The notes beneath the pieces were generated by a model. That model saw nothing but the letters and a program-made list of their open reading frames with translations. It was not told the DNA's origin and did not search any database. From contig CAWKMC010000020.1 in assembly GCA_963850535.1 (NCBI GenBank), positions 1 to 64,000 of the forward strand: a stretch of 64,000 bases of DNA. The letters are read 5' to 3'. Source of the stretch: JAMXLO01 sp963850535 (GTDB lineage Bacteria; Pseudomonadota; Alphaproteobacteria; Acetobacterales; Acetobacteraceae). The stretch's first letter is position 1, and every line of letters starts with the position of its first letter. Shown piece by piece: positions 46,841-57,345 of this stretch. The translations under genes and the position numbers were made by a program.

Positions 46841-48067
46841 GCTGGCCTGTGCAATTCGGCGCGTGGGCGCGTAACTGTGCGTCTGCCTGCCCTGAACACG
46901 GCCAGCGGATGACAGATCTCCGCAACCGCCTGCTCCGGTGTTGTTGCGTCCAGCACGACGATATCGGCGGGATTGCCAAGCCTGATGCCGTAGTCCTTCA
47001 GGTTCATCAACCGTGCCGAACGCTCGGTCAGCATGGCGAAGCACTCGCGCAACCGCCCTGCGCCGCTGATCTGGCAGATATTGGCCTGCAAATTCGCCAT
47101 GCGCAGCAGCGATGCGTCACCGAATGGTGTGAACGGGTTCAGTACAGTTGTTGGTGGAGAGCGAACAATTCACGCCATGCTCCACCAACAGGTTGAGATC
47201 CGCCACTCCGCGTCGGACGTTGTACTCCTGATCGCGCCCCATCATAAATAGTTCGGTAGCAGGCAGTACAGTCACCGCCACGCCCGCATCGGCGATGCGT
47301 CGTGCCAAGGCGCGCAACTCCGCAGGCGGCATGGTGGACAGCTTGCACATGTGGCCGACAGCTACCCGGCCTCCAAGGCGGTATTTATCCGTCAGCTCGC
47401 ACACCAGGTGAATGTCCATCTGCTCTGGCGAATTGCCCGAGTCCAGATGCATGTCAATGTCCACATCGAACTCATGCGCCAGTTGGAAGATCCGATGGAT
47501 CTGCCCGGCATGGTCGGGATCATAATTCGGTGCGGCGCCGATGACACGTGCGCCGCGTCTCAGACCTTCGGCCAGCAGAGCGTCAGCGCGTGGATTGTTG
47601 GTCAGCCCCTCCTGCGGGAAGACGCAGACCTCGATGTCGATCGCCCAGGCATAGTCGTGGCGCAATCGCTCAATCGCTTCAAAGCTGCGCATCTCCACGC
47701 CGCCATCGAGCTCCAGATGCGTGCGCATTCGCGTGGCGCCATGCTTGATGCACTTCTCCAACGTGCGGCTGGCGCGCTGATAAACGTCCTCGACAGTGAA
47801 TGTCTGCTTCACCGCGGCGACGCGTTGCATGGAATTGGCCTCGCGCCCTTGCTCGGGTGGGCAGCGGTCTATGATGTTGGATTTGTCCAGATGGATATGG
47901 GTCTCGACAAGACCGCCGCAGACGAGGCACCCGCCAGCGTCATGCTCCGGCCCATCCGCCGCCAACGCGGCTTCGATCGCCACAATGCGCCCGCCGGCGA
48001 CGCCAATGTCCACCGCCGGGGCATCAGGCGCATGCGACAGCCTGGCATTGCGGACGATCAGGTCCAT
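46837..48067 (-). CDS. Amidohydrolase/cytosine-deaminase-like protein, one frameshift
   Basis: Starts MDLIVRNARLSHAPDAPAVD with 'GGLVETHIHLDKSNIID' (the metal-binding H-x-H), 'TRMRTHLELDGGVEMRSFEA', 'DVDIDMHLDSGNSPEQMDIH' and 'VAVGHMCKLSTMPPAELRAL', the layout of the cytosine deaminase/amidohydrolase-3 group. One extra base near 47136 breaks the frame after 'NCSLSTNN'. With it removed the chain continues 'LNPFTPFGDASLLRMANLQA' to 'PRAELHRPA', giving 409 residues. The last metal-binding Asp normally found in 'S-D-N' is here 'STNN', so one ligand may differ. It is first in the operon of four overlapping genes. Confidence 0.82.
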
Positions 48068-48123
48068 GACGATCCCCTCCCGTGTCGCGCGATGCTGGCG
48101 CGCCGGTAGAGGTGGCGCAATCC

Positions 48124-50614
48124 CTACGTTTTGCGCGGTGCCACGTTCCAGATATCCTCGGCGTATTCACGGATGGTGCGATCCGAGGAGAACCAGCCGA
48201 CGTTGGCCGTGTTCAGTACGCTTGAATGCCACCACGCACGCCTGTTGTGCCAACGTGCATCGACCCGGCGTTGCGCGGTCACATAGGCCTCGAAATCCGC
48301 CGTTACCAGGAAGTGGTCGTTGCCGGTCAGCTCGTCGACCAGTTCACGGTAGCGCTGAGGCTCCTCGGGGCTGAACACTCCATAAGCAATCGCATCGAGT
48401 ACCTGCTGAAGGGCCGGCTGGGCGGCGATTGTCTCGCGGGCCCCAGGGCCACGTCGCCGGCGCTCGGTCGCTTCCTCGGCGGTCAGCCCGAAGATGAAGA
48501 TATTGTCCTCGCCCACGTGCTCGCGAATCTCGATGTTGGCGCCGTCCAGCGTGCCAATGGTCAATGCGCCGTTCAGCGCCAGCTTCATGTTGCCGGTCCC
48601 GGACGCTTCCATTCCCGCAGTAGAAATCTGTTCCGACAGATCCGCCGCAGGAATGATCGCCTCGGCCAGGCTCACATTGTAGTCCGGGATAAACACCACC
48701 TTCAGCATGCCGCGCAGCACCGGATCATTATTGATCACTCGCGCCACGTCATTGATCAGCTTGATGATCAGCTTGGCTCGGTAGTAGCTCGCCGCTGCCT
48801 TGCCGGCAAAAATACGTACTCGCGGCACCCAGTCGTGGGTCGGATGCGCCCGGATCTCGTTCGACAGCGCGATCGTCTCCAGGATGTTCAGCAACTGCCG
48901 TTTATACTCGTGGATGCGCTTGACGTGCACGTCGAACAGCGCCTGCGGATCGAGCGTGATCTGTAGCCGCTCCTGTACCAGATCGGCCAAACACCTGCTT
49001 GTTGGCAAGCCGAATGTCCGCGAAGCGTTCGTGCACGGACGTATCGTCGGCAGCCTTGGCGAACTCACTCAGTGCATCCGCATCGTCCAGCAGCCGCTCG
49101 CCGACCACGTCGGTCAACAGTGCCGTGAGCTGTGGATTGGCGCCGAACAGCCAACGACGCAGCGTGATGCCGTTGGTTTTGTTCACGATACGGTCGGGAT
49201 AAAGCCGGTGCAGGTCGCGAAACACCGTCTGGCGCATCAGCTCGGTGTGCAACGCGGATACACCGTTGACCTTGTGCGAACCCAGAAAGGCCAGCGAGCT
49301 CATGCGCACCCGCCTTCCCGCGTTGTCATCGATCAACGACAAGTCCGCTAGTGGCGGCCCGTCACTACGCGGCAAGGCGCAGACAGCATCGAGGTGGATT
49401 CGATTGATCTGATAGACAATCTGCATGTGGCGCGGCAGCAGCCGCTCCATCAGCGATACCGGCCAGCTCTCCAGGGCCTCGGGAAGCAGGGTGTGGTTGG
49501 TATAAGAGATCGTGTTCGTGGTGATCTGCCAAGCTTCGTCCCACGCAAGCTTGTGCTGATCGACAAGGATGCGCATCAATTCGGCCACGGCGATAGCCGG
49601 ATGGGTGTCGTTCAGCTGAATCGCCGTCATGTCCGCGAGTGTGCGGATATCGCCGACGTGCTGGCGCATGTGCCGCCCGACCAGATCCTGCAGCGAGGCG
49701 GACGTGAAGAAATACTCCTGCCGCAGACGCAACTCCTGCCCGGCTGGCGTGTCATCACTGGGATACAGCACCTGCGAGATTGCGTTGGCCCGGTCGCGCG
49801 CCTCTAGCGCGCCGATATGATCGCCGCGATTGAACGCATCGAGCCGCAACGGGTCAGGCGCACGCGCCGCCCATAACCTTAAAGTGTTGGCGAAATTGCC
49901 CCGCCAACCCACGATCGGCGTATCGTAGGCAACGGCATCTACGGTGTCCGCGGTGTGCCAGATATATTGCAGATTGCCGTCTTCATCCGTCCGGGTCTCC
50001 ACTGTGCCGCCAAAGCCGACCTGGTGCGTGGCATCCGGCCGCGTGACCTCCCATGGATTGCCATTGGCAAGCCAGTTCTCGGGATACTCGCGTTGCCAGC
50101 CATCCTTGATGACCTGACGGAACATCCCGTGTGTGTAGCGGATGCCGTAGCCATGAGCGGAGATACCCAGCGTCGCCATGCTTTCCATAAAGCATGCGGC
50201 CAACCGCCCCAGGCCGCCATTCCCCAGCGCCGCATCCTGCTCCACATTGCGCAGCCTGTCGTAATCCACGCCTAGCTCAGCCAGCGCCGTGCGCATCCGG
50301 TCCACGAGCCCCAGGTTGTTAAGCGAGTCGTGCAGCAGGCGGCCGATCAGGAATTCCAGCGAGAGGTAGTAGACGCGCTTAACCTTGCTCACATAGTTAA
50401 TGCGGGTCGACGCCATCCAGCGTTCCAGCACATGGTCCCGCACAGCGAGCGCGGTCGCCATGAACCAGTCCCAGTCGGTCGCGACGATCGGGTCTCGGCC
50501 GACATCATAGGTCAGTTTCGCAACCACGCTGCGTCGGAGGGCGGCAGCGTCTTCGTCTTCCGCCGGCATCGGAATGCGCGACGCATCCGCGCTGGAAATC
50601 AGGGCAGAGCTCAT
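48124..50614 (-). CDS. glgP: Glycogen/starch phosphorylase, one frameshift
   Basis: 829 residues once an extra T near 48990 is removed, the normal length. Landmarks: 'DAALGNGGLGRLAACFMESM', 'YGIRYTHGMFRQVIKDGWQR', 'HKVNGVSALHTELMRQTVF' and the C-terminal 'VHVKRIHEYKRQLLNILET', 'AAASYYRAKLIIKLINDVA' and 'MEASGTGNMKLALNGALTIG', whose Lys binds pyridoxal phosphate. It releases glucose-1-phosphate from glycogen. The frame break falls between 'ADIRLANKQV' and 'LADLVQERLQ'. No other glycogen gene is in the window, so it is a single-gene locus. Glucose-1-phosphate could feed the F420-reducing sugar-phosphate dehydrogenase, but that link is speculation. Confidence 0.92.
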
Positions 50615-50661
50615 GGTAGGCGGTTGTGGGGCGATATGGGTAATAAACGGTTAAGTCTGGA

Positions 50662-51540
50662 TCAGGCCAGGAACGACCGAACCTCGCGCACGAAGATGTC
50701 CAGCTTATCGTGATGGACCCAGTGGCCTGCGCCGTCGACGCCCAGGACGCGGGCATGGGGGAAATAGCCGGCGCGGCCATCGTCCTCTGGATTCTTCGCC
50801 CAGCTCTCCTCGCCATAGACCAACAGGGTTGGGCATGCGATTTGCGACCACAACGAGGCAATCTCGTCGCGTGTCATGTCGTAAGGCGGCCAAACGCGGA
50901 CGTAGTTATCGAACTTCCAGCTATAGGTCCCGTCCTCGTTCTGGTTCACACCATGCTGCGTCAGATGCCGTGCCTGCTCGGCTGACAAATGTGGATTCTC
51001 TTCCTGCATCCGCCGCAGCGCATCCTCGATACTGGCGTAGCGCCGAGGCAGCCTGCCAGAGAGCGAGCGTTGCTCGTCGATCCACTCACGCATCCGTTGC
51101 TCGATCGGACGACGTGGCGTTCCCTCTCGTGGTGGAGGCGGCGGGCCAATGCCCTCGATCACGACCAGCCGGCGCACTGCTTCAGGGTAGATGCCGGCAT
51201 AGCGCGTCGCGATGTTGCCGCCGAGTGAATGGGCAACGATTGCCACCGGCGCCAGCTCCTGCTGATGGATGAGCTGCGCGAGATCGTAAATGTAGCTCGC
51301 CATTGTGTAGTGCCCGGACGCCGACCAGGCCGAGTCACCATGGCCACGCAAGTCCGGGGCGATGATGTGGTAGTCGTCGCGCAGCGCCGCAGCGACCCAG
51401 TCCCAGTTGCGGCAGTGGTCGCGGCCGCCATGCAACAGGACCAGTGGTGGTGCGGCAGGATTGCCCCAATCGACATAGTGCAGCCGCAACCGCTGCGAGA
51501 AGTATACACGCGATGTCGGGCCGGGTGCGGGTAGATCCAT
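50662..51540 (-). CDS. Alpha/beta hydrolase
   Basis: 292 residues from MDLPAPGPTSRVYFSQ. Features: oxyanion motif 'LVLLHGGRDHCRNWDWV', 'IIAPDLRGHGDSAWSASGHY', the nucleophile elbow 'AIVAHSLGGNIATRYAGIYP' with Ser, an acidic residue after 'TLLVYGEESWAKNPED', and catalytic His in 'GAGHWVHHDKLD'. It belongs to the epoxide-hydrolase/lactonase-like group, and the substrate is not evident. It lies 47 bases upstream of glgP in the same direction and is divergent from the MFS gene across a 166-base gap that holds no gene. Confidence 0.88.
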   Translation of the reverse strand: MDLPAPGPTSRVYFSQRLRLHYVDWGNPAAPPLVLLHGGRDHCRNWDWVAAALRDDYHIIAPDLRGHGDSAWSASGHYTMASYIYDLAQLIHQQELAPVAIVAHSLGGNIATRYAGIYPEAVRRLVVIEGIGPPPPPREGTPRRPIEQRMREWIDEQRSLSGRLPRRYASIEDALRRMQEENPHLSAEQARHLTQHGVNQNEDGTYSWKFDNYVRVWPPYDMTRDEIASLWSQIACPTLLVYGEESWAKNPEDDGRAGYFPHARVLGVDGAGHWVHHDKLDIFVREVRSFLA

Positions 51541-51706
51541 TTGGCAGACAGCAAAGCAGATGGCTGTTGCCGAGGTCCAGTCGCCAGCCGCGCCACACCG
51601 TCGGGCCAAGCTTCGCATAGCTCGGCTGCGCCGGCAGCGGGCTACCGAGACTGGTAGAAAGCGACATGCCCGGCCATAACGGGTGAGTAGCAGAAAGGCT
51701 TCGTGC

Positions 51707-52978
51707 ATGACGGTCGCCGTGGCAAGACTTTGCGCCGGACGTATTCATTATGCCTGGATCGCGCTGACCGTCGCCTTCACCATCACCCTGGGCGCAGTCG
51801 GCGTGCGAGCCGCACCGGGCGTCATGATCGTGCCATTACAGCAGGCGTTTGGCTGGAGTGTCGGCACGATCTCGGCAGCAATCTCGCTGAATATCCTGCT
51901 GCTGGGCATGACGCAGCCATTCATCACCGGGCTGATGGAGACCTTCGGTCTCCGTCGCACCATCCTGCTGTGCCTCTTGCTGCTATTGGTCGGGACTGGG
52001 CTCTCCACCTTCATCACAGCATCGTGGCAGTTGTTTTTCACCTGGGGTCTGCTGGTTGGCATCGGCGCCAGCGCCGGCGCTGTTGGTATGGCCGCGGCGG
52101 TGGCGAACCGCTGGTTCGTAGCCCATCGTGGCCTGGCGATGGGGCTGTTGAGTTCGGGCAACGCCGCCGGACAGTTGATCTTCCTGCCATTGCTCGGCCG
52201 TCTGTCACAGGACTACGGCTGGCAGAGCGTCTCGATCGCCGTCACCCTGACCGTCGCGGCCTTGATCCCGTTGGCCATGCTGTTCCTGCCCGAAACACCG
52301 GCCGCCATCGGTCTCGCACCGCTCGGCGCGACGATGGAGGCGCCGCCACCAACGCGCAGTCGCAACCCATTTGCTGTCGCTATCGATGGCCTGATCCGTG
52401 GTGTCGGCTCGCTCGACTTCTGGCTGCTGGCCACCAGCTTCGCTATCTGCGGCTTCTCCACCAATGGCCTGATCGGCACGCACCTGATCGCGTTCTGTGT
52501 CGACCATGGCTATTCGCAATTCGCTGGCGCGGGCATCCTGGCGTCGCTCGGTATCTTCAGCCTGATCGGTTCGACCATCGCGGGCTGGCTGACTGACCGC
52601 TACAATCCGCGCATTCTGCTGTTCTGGATCTTTGGACTGCGCGGGCTGTCGCTCATGGTGCTGCCCTATACGAACTTCGACAGCGTCAGCCTGACGGTGT
52701 TCGCGGTGTTCTACGGGCTGGACTGGATCGCGGTGATGCCCCCGATCTTCGCACTGGTGAACGAGGTGTTCGGCAGGAAGTCCGCGCCGGTGATCATGTC
52801 ATGGATCTTCGCCACGCATCAGGTTGGCGGTGCGCTGGCAGCGGTGGGGGCTGGCGTGGTCCGCACCTGGACAGGCAGCTATCTGCTTGCGTTCCTTGCG
52901 AGCGGCCTGGCGTGCCTGATGGCCTCCATACTGGTACTGCGCATTACGCGGACGCGCCCGGCCGTAGCCACTGCCTGA
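51707..52978 (+). CDS. MFS transporter
   Basis: 423 residues from MTVAVARLCAGRIHYAWIAL, with about 12 membrane helices; an ATG at 51683 is an alternative start. The N-terminal layout 'VPLQQAFGWSVGTISAAISL' and 'GLMETFGLRRTILLCLLLLL' resembles the oxalate/formate-antiporter-like and monocarboxylate group of the major facilitator superfamily, so an organic acid is the likely substrate. It is divergent from the alpha/beta hydrolase. The stop codon lies in the first unit of a short tandem repeat. Confidence 0.88.
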   Translation: MTVAVARLCAGRIHYAWIALTVAFTITLGAVGVRAAPGVMIVPLQQAFGWSVGTISAAISLNILLLGMTQPFITGLMETFGLRRTILLCLLLLLVGTGLSTFITASWQLFFTWGLLVGIGASAGAVGMAAAVANRWFVAHRGLAMGLLSSGNAAGQLIFLPLLGRLSQDYGWQSVSIAVTLTVAALIPLAMLFLPETPAAIGLAPLGATMEAPPPTRSRNPFAVAIDGLIRGVGSLDFWLLATSFAICGFSTNGLIGTHLIAFCVDHGYSQFAGAGILASLGIFSLIGSTIAGWLTDRYNPRILLFWIFGLRGLSLMVLPYTNFDSVSLTVFAVFYGLDWIAVMPPIFALVNEVFGRKSAPVIMSWIFATHQVGGALAAVGAGVVRTWTGSYLLAFLASGLACLMASILVLRITRTRPAVATA

Positions 52979-53014
52979 CCCCAGGGGCCTGACCCCAGGG
53001 GCCTGACCCCATGG
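52973..53014. repeat. Three tandem 14-base repeats
   Basis: The unit GCCTGACCCCAGGG occurs at 52973-52986 and 52987-53000, and with one change plus one shifted end (GCCTGACCCCATGG) at 53001-53014. The first copy contains the stop codon of the MFS gene. Each CCCC/GGGG pair can fold locally, so it may also act as a terminator before the LLM gene. Confidence 0.85.
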
Positions 53015-53084
53015 GCCAGAGGTGACATCGCTATAGCCTGCACCTAGGCTCATCGCTGATGAGGCAACGGTGAGGCCATCCGCG

Positions 53085-54132
53085 ATGGAGTTCGGCATCT
53101 TCCACGAGTTCCCGTCTCTGCCTGGTCGTTCGCACGCCGAGGCATTTGCGCAATCCTTCGAGCTGGTCGATGGCGCCGAACGTTGGGGGCTGGACGCAAT
53201 GTGGCTCGGCGAACTGCACTTCGATCCGGAACGTTCAGTACTGTCGGCACCACTCTGCGTCGCCAGCGCAATTGCGGCCCGCACCCAGCGGATGAAAATC
53301 GGCCTTGCGGTCCAGGTGCTGCCGCTTTGTCATCCCCTGCGCCTGGCCGAGGAAGCCGCAACCGTGGATCAGATCAGCAATGGGCGCCTGATCTTCGGCG
53401 TCGGCCGCAGCGGTGTGGCGCGCACCTACGAGGCATACGGCGTGCCCTATGCCGAAAGCCGCGATCGCTTCGTCGAAGTGCTGGACATCGTGCGCAAGGC
53501 ATGGACGCAGGATCGCATTTCCTATCAGGGCAAATACCATCGCTTCGAGGACGTGTCGGTGGTACCGAAGCCATTGCAACAGCCGACGCCGCCAATTCGC
53601 GTCGCCGCAACCAGCGCCGATACATTTGTATCGATCGGCCGGCAGGGCCTGCCGATCTTCGTCGCGGTGCGCTATGAAACGGCAGCCGAGATCGCGCCAC
53701 ACATTGCAGCATACCGTGCGGCACTTGCGGATTCCGGCGCGTCGGATGGTGGCGTGTTCCTCCGTGTCCCGGCCTATATCGCGCCATCGGATGCGCGGGC
53801 ACGCAGCGAGGCGGAACCGAGCCTGATCCATTTCTATCGCCAGCAGGCGGCACTGCTGGCTGACTTCCGCGAAGCGTGCCGGCGTTGATGGGGCGGAACG
53901 CCGTGCCGCGACTGCGCGACGGCTCGAGACGATGACCTATGAGCAGGCGCTGGAAGGCACCGTGTTGATCGGTTCGCCAGCATCGGTGGCCGGCCGGCTG
54001 GAGGAACTGCGCCGGGAACTGAGCCTCGACGGCGTACTGATGGAACTGAATTGCGGCGGCAAGATCCCGCACCAGAACGTCATGACAGCGCTCCGGCTTC
54101 TCTGTCAGGAGGTGATGCCAACTTTTCACTGA
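53085..54132 (+). CDS. LLM-class flavin-dependent oxidoreductase, one frameshift
   Basis: 348 residues after removing one extra base near 53877. It starts MEFGIFHEFPSLPGRSHAEA with 'WGLDAMWLGELHFDPERSVL' and 'LPLCHPLRLAEEAATVDQIS', the pattern of FMN-type bacterial-luciferase-like monooxygenases, then 'GRLIFGVGRSGVARTYEAYG'. The last part, 'TYEQALEGTVLIGSPASVAG', matches the usual C-terminus. This sixth LLM protein of the window is of the luciferase (FMN) branch rather than the F420 branch, so it need not depend on the F420 genes. The substrate is unknown. The gap 54133-54404 holds no gene. Confidence 0.82.
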
Positions 54133-54404
54133 CCCTCCGTGATCTGGTGCGATGGCGGTGGTGTCGTGGTCCCCGGAGGCGCGGCGACCGCCGTCGTTGC
54201 CGATGACGTCTGTATGAAAGCATCCGCTCATTTACCCGTTGTCAGGACGCAGTGTTCATCTTGGCAATGCAATCCAGCCACCTGGACGGTAGTGGGCGTA
54301 ATCGCTGATACGCCGCAGCCGCTTTACCGTGTGCACTTTAATGGTCAGCCCGCTATTGCGCTCTACTTCTGCCGCGCAAACGATATTCAACCGCTCGACC
54401 GAAG

Positions 54405-55055
54405 CTAGAATTCCACCTCCAGTTCCTCGATCTGCTCCGGCTCGAGCCGCGCCTTCGCGACCCATTCGGCCAATTCGGGCCATTGCCAAATGTGCGTGCA
54501 ATACCCGGCGGAGACCGGATCCAGTTCCACACCGTAACTGCGAAACCGGGTAACCACGGGGGCATACATCGCGTCGGCAACCGTGGGTGCCCGGCCGAAC
54601 AGCCATGGGCCGTTCCAGGTGCCCAGGCATTCGCGCCAGATTTCGGTGATCCGATCGATATCGGCTTGCGCCGCAGACCAGATAGCGACGCGCCGGCCCT
54701 CGGTGCGCAGGTTCATCGGCAACGATGACCGCAGCGCGGAAAACCCGGAATGCATCTCGCCCGAGATCGAGCGGCAGCGGGCACGGGCCATGCGGTCACC
54801 GGGATACATGCCAGCCAGCGGGCAGATCTCATTGAGGTACTCGGCGATCGCCAGGGTGTCCCAGACGGTCACCCCGTCATGAGCCAGACAGGGAACCCGA
54901 ATGGAGGATGCGCGGAGCAGCAGTTCGGCACGTGTCGCCTGGTCGTCCGATGCCACCAACTTCTCCTCGAACTCCAGGCGAGCCAGCCGGGCGAGCAGGA
55001 ACCCACGTAGTGACCAAGAGGAGTAGTTCCTGCTGCTGATCAGGAGCGTAGCCAT
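54405..55055 (-). CDS. Glutathione S-transferase family protein
   Basis: 216 residues from MATLLISSRNYSSWSLRGFL. The N-terminal thioredoxin-fold part has the S-S-W-S-L-R motif seen in the YfcF/GSTZ-like group, and the cis-Pro in 'SIRVPCLAHDG', then 'VWDTLAIAEYLNEICP', which binds the gamma-glutamyl group. The C-terminal helical domain has 'WLFGRAPTVADAMYAPVVTR'. It would conjugate glutathione to a hydrophobic acceptor or reduce a peroxide; the true role is unknown. It is divergent from phaZ with a 77-base gap. Confidence 0.88.
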   Translation of the reverse strand: MATLLISSRNYSSWSLRGFLLARLARLEFEEKLVASDDQATRAELLLRASSIRVPCLAHDGVTVWDTLAIAEYLNEICPLAGMYPGDRMARARCRSISGEMHSGFSALRSSLPMNLRTEGRRVAIWSAAQADIDRITEIWRECLGTWNGPWLFGRAPTVADAMYAPVVTRFRSYGVELDPVSAGYCTHIWQWPELAEWVAKARLEPEQIEELEVEF

Positions 55056-55132
55056 GTTGCGCACCATCATCGACCGGGTACATGCTGCGACGCAGTATAA
55101 GCCTTCGAATCGCCCGCACGACAACCGCACCG

Positions 55133-56350
55133 ATGATGTATCAACTCTATCAGGCCCAAGCGGACCTGCTGCATCCACTGCGGCAATTCGCTCGGGTGGG
55201 CTTCCGGATGATGCGTCTAGTGGATTTGGGCGTGGGCCCTCCCTCGCTGCTGAGCCATTTCTCGGCAGGGTTAAGCATACTCGCGGATTCCGGGCTGACA
55301 CACGTGCGGCCGCCATTTGGCCTTGCGACGGTGCCGGTAAATGGGGAACACGTTGCGGTTGCCGAAGAGGCGGCCGACGACACTCCGTTCGGCGCCTTGC
55401 TGCACTTCCGCAAGGACAGCAGCGTGGTGCAGCCGCGCGTCTTACTGGTCGCCCCGATGTCCGGCCACTTTGCCACGCTCTTGCGCCACACCGTGCAGGT
55501 GATGCTGCCGGACCACGACGTCTTCATAACCGACTGGAAGAACGCGCGTAACGTGCCCCTATTGGAGGGGCGCTTCGGCCTGGACGAGTTTGTCGATCAC
55601 ATCATTCGCTTTCTGCGCGCGATGGGCCCCGGCAGCCATGTCGTGGCGGTCTGTCAGCCCGCGGTGCCGGCCCTGGTTGCGGCCGCTGTGATGGCCGAGG
55701 CCGGTGATCCGGCCATGCCGCACAGCATGACCCTGATGGCCGGCCCAATCGACACCCGCGTCAACCCGACCAAGGTGAACGAACTCGCCACGTCGCGGCC
55801 GATCGAATGGTTCGACCGCTACCTGATCCATGCGGTGCCGTGGCGCTTTCCCGGCGCCTATCGCCATGTCTATCCAGGCTTCGTCCAGCTTTCCGCCTTC
55901 ATGAGCATGAACCTGGACCGGCACGTCAGCGCGCACCTCGGCCAGTTTCGCAGTCTGGTCGGCGGCGACCACATCAGCGCCACGGCTCACCGCAAGTTCT
56001 ACGACGAGTACGGCGCGGTGATGGACCTGCCAGGCGAATTCTATCTAGAGACTGTGCGGAGGGTGTTTCAGGAACACGACCTGCCGCGCGGCGTAATGAC
56101 CTGGCACGGCGCACCAGTACGGCTGGCAGCGATCCGCCGCATGGGACTACTCACAGTGGAAGGCGAGCGCGACGACATCTGCGCCATCGGTCAGACCATG
56201 GCAGCGCTCGACCTGTGTAGCCGAATTCCGGTGAACCTGAAGCAGGACCACCTGCAGACCGGCGTCGGCCATTATGGCGTGTTCAGCGGACGCCGTTGGG
56301 CGAACGAGGTCTATCCCCGCATACGGGAGATGATCCAGGTAATGAGCTGA
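55133..56350 (+). CDS. phaZ: Intracellular polyhydroxyalkanoate depolymerase
   Basis: 405 residues from MMYQLYQAQADLLHPLRQFA. It matches the PhaZ intracellular family: 'VLLVAPMSGHFATLLRHTVQ', 'PDHDVFITDWKNARNVPLLE' and the nucleophile region 'VVAVCQPAVPALVAAAVMAE', in which Cys takes the place of Ser in the lipase box, as known for this family. 'LMAGPIDTRVNPTKVNELA' and the C-terminal His region 'HLQTGVGHYGVFSGRRW' follow. It breaks down stored PHA to hydroxyacyl units. Its presence means that the organism makes PHA, though the synthase is not in the window. Confidence 0.92.
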   Translation: MMYQLYQAQADLLHPLRQFARVGFRMMRLVDLGVGPPSLLSHFSAGLSILADSGLTHVRPPFGLATVPVNGEHVAVAEEAADDTPFGALLHFRKDSSVVQPRVLLVAPMSGHFATLLRHTVQVMLPDHDVFITDWKNARNVPLLEGRFGLDEFVDHIIRFLRAMGPGSHVVAVCQPAVPALVAAAVMAEAGDPAMPHSMTLMAGPIDTRVNPTKVNELATSRPIEWFDRYLIHAVPWRFPGAYRHVYPGFVQLSAFMSMNLDRHVSAHLGQFRSLVGGDHISATAHRKFYDEYGAVMDLPGEFYLETVRRVFQEHDLPRGVMTWHGAPVRLAAIRRMGLLTVEGERDDICAIGQTMAALDLCSRIPVNLKQDHLQTGVGHYGVFSGRRWANEVYPRIREMIQVMS

Positions 56351-56415
56351 CACGGTTCGTGCGGTTGGCACCCTTCTGTTATGGTCAGCCAGTTGCAGGG
56401 GAAGGAGCCAATACG

Positions 56416-57345
56416 ATGTCCGCAAGCGCTGCCATGTGGCCGTCGGGTGCCGCCTACATCGATGGACGCTTCATGCCTGTGGGCGAGGCGATGATCCCGA
56501 TCACCGAGTGGGGCTATCGTCGCTCCGATGTGACCTACGACGTGGTCAGCGTGTGGGACGGCGCGTTCTTCAAATTGGACGACCACCTGAGGCGCTTCCG
56601 CGCGTCAATGGATTATTTCCGCCTGCACCCGCGCGAGAACGACGAGGACATTCGTGGCATCCTGCATGAGCTGGTGAGGCGTACCGGGTTGCATGAGGCC
56701 TACGTTGCAATGGACTGTCTGCGAGGATCGGCGCCGCCGAATACCCGGCGACACCCATCGAACGCGCGCAACTATCTCCTGGCGTTCGCCGTCCCGTATG
56801 TCTGGCTGATGCCCCGCGAGGTGATTGAACGTGGGGCACATCTGATCGTGTCATCGACCCCGCGCATTCCAGAGGTGTGCGTCAATCCGCGTGCTAAGAA
56901 CTTCCACTGGGCCGACATGACAAAGTCACTGTTCGAGGCACAGGACAAGGGCGCGGACAATCCGGTGCTGCTCGACCTGGAAGGCAATGTCACTGAGGGA
57001 CCCGGCTTCAACGTGTTTGCTGTGACCAATGGCGTGGTTGCGACCCCGGATCGCGGCGTGCTGGAAGGTATCACACGACTGGCGGTAATTCAGCTGTGCG
57101 AGAAGATCGGCTTACGCTGCGAGCAGCGCAGCGTACCGCTGGCGGAGTTGCGCGAGGCGGATGAGATCTTCATTTCATCAACGGCGGGCGGCGTGATGGG
57201 CGTGACACGGCTGGACGACCGCATCCTCGGTAACGATCGGCCTGGACCGGTGACCGAGGCGCTGCACGGGGCTTACTGGCGGTTTCGCCGCGAGGGCTGG
57301 TGCGCCGAACCGATCGACTACGCGCAGGCGGAAGCGGCCGAGTAG
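56416..57345 (+). CDS. Class IV aminotransferase (branched-chain aminotransferase-like)
   Basis: 309 residues. The ATG at 56416 has GGGGAAGGAG just upstream. Class IV (BCAT/DAAT) markers: 'AYIDGRFMPVGEAMIPITEW', 'DDHLRRFRASMDYFRL', the PLP-lysine in 'VNPRAKNFHWADMTKSLFEA' and 'VTEGPGFNVFAVTNGVVATP', followed by 'GITRLAVIQLCEKIGLRCE'. It transfers amino groups between an amino acid and a keto acid. The substrate could be branched-chain, D-amino or amine; the subgroup resembles IlvE-like enzymes of (R)-amine transaminases. Its stop overlaps the GTG of the next gene by one base. Confidence 0.88.
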   Translation: MSASAAMWPSGAAYIDGRFMPVGEAMIPITEWGYRRSDVTYDVVSVWDGAFFKLDDHLRRFRASMDYFRLHPRENDEDIRGILHELVRRTGLHEAYVAMDCLRGSAPPNTRRHPSNARNYLLAFAVPYVWLMPREVIERGAHLIVSSTPRIPEVCVNPRAKNFHWADMTKSLFEAQDKGADNPVLLDLEGNVTEGPGFNVFAVTNGVVATPDRGVLEGITRLAVIQLCEKIGLRCEQRSVPLAELREADEIFISSTAGGVMGVTRLDDRILGNDRPGPVTEALHGAYWRFRREGWCAEPIDYAQAEAAE

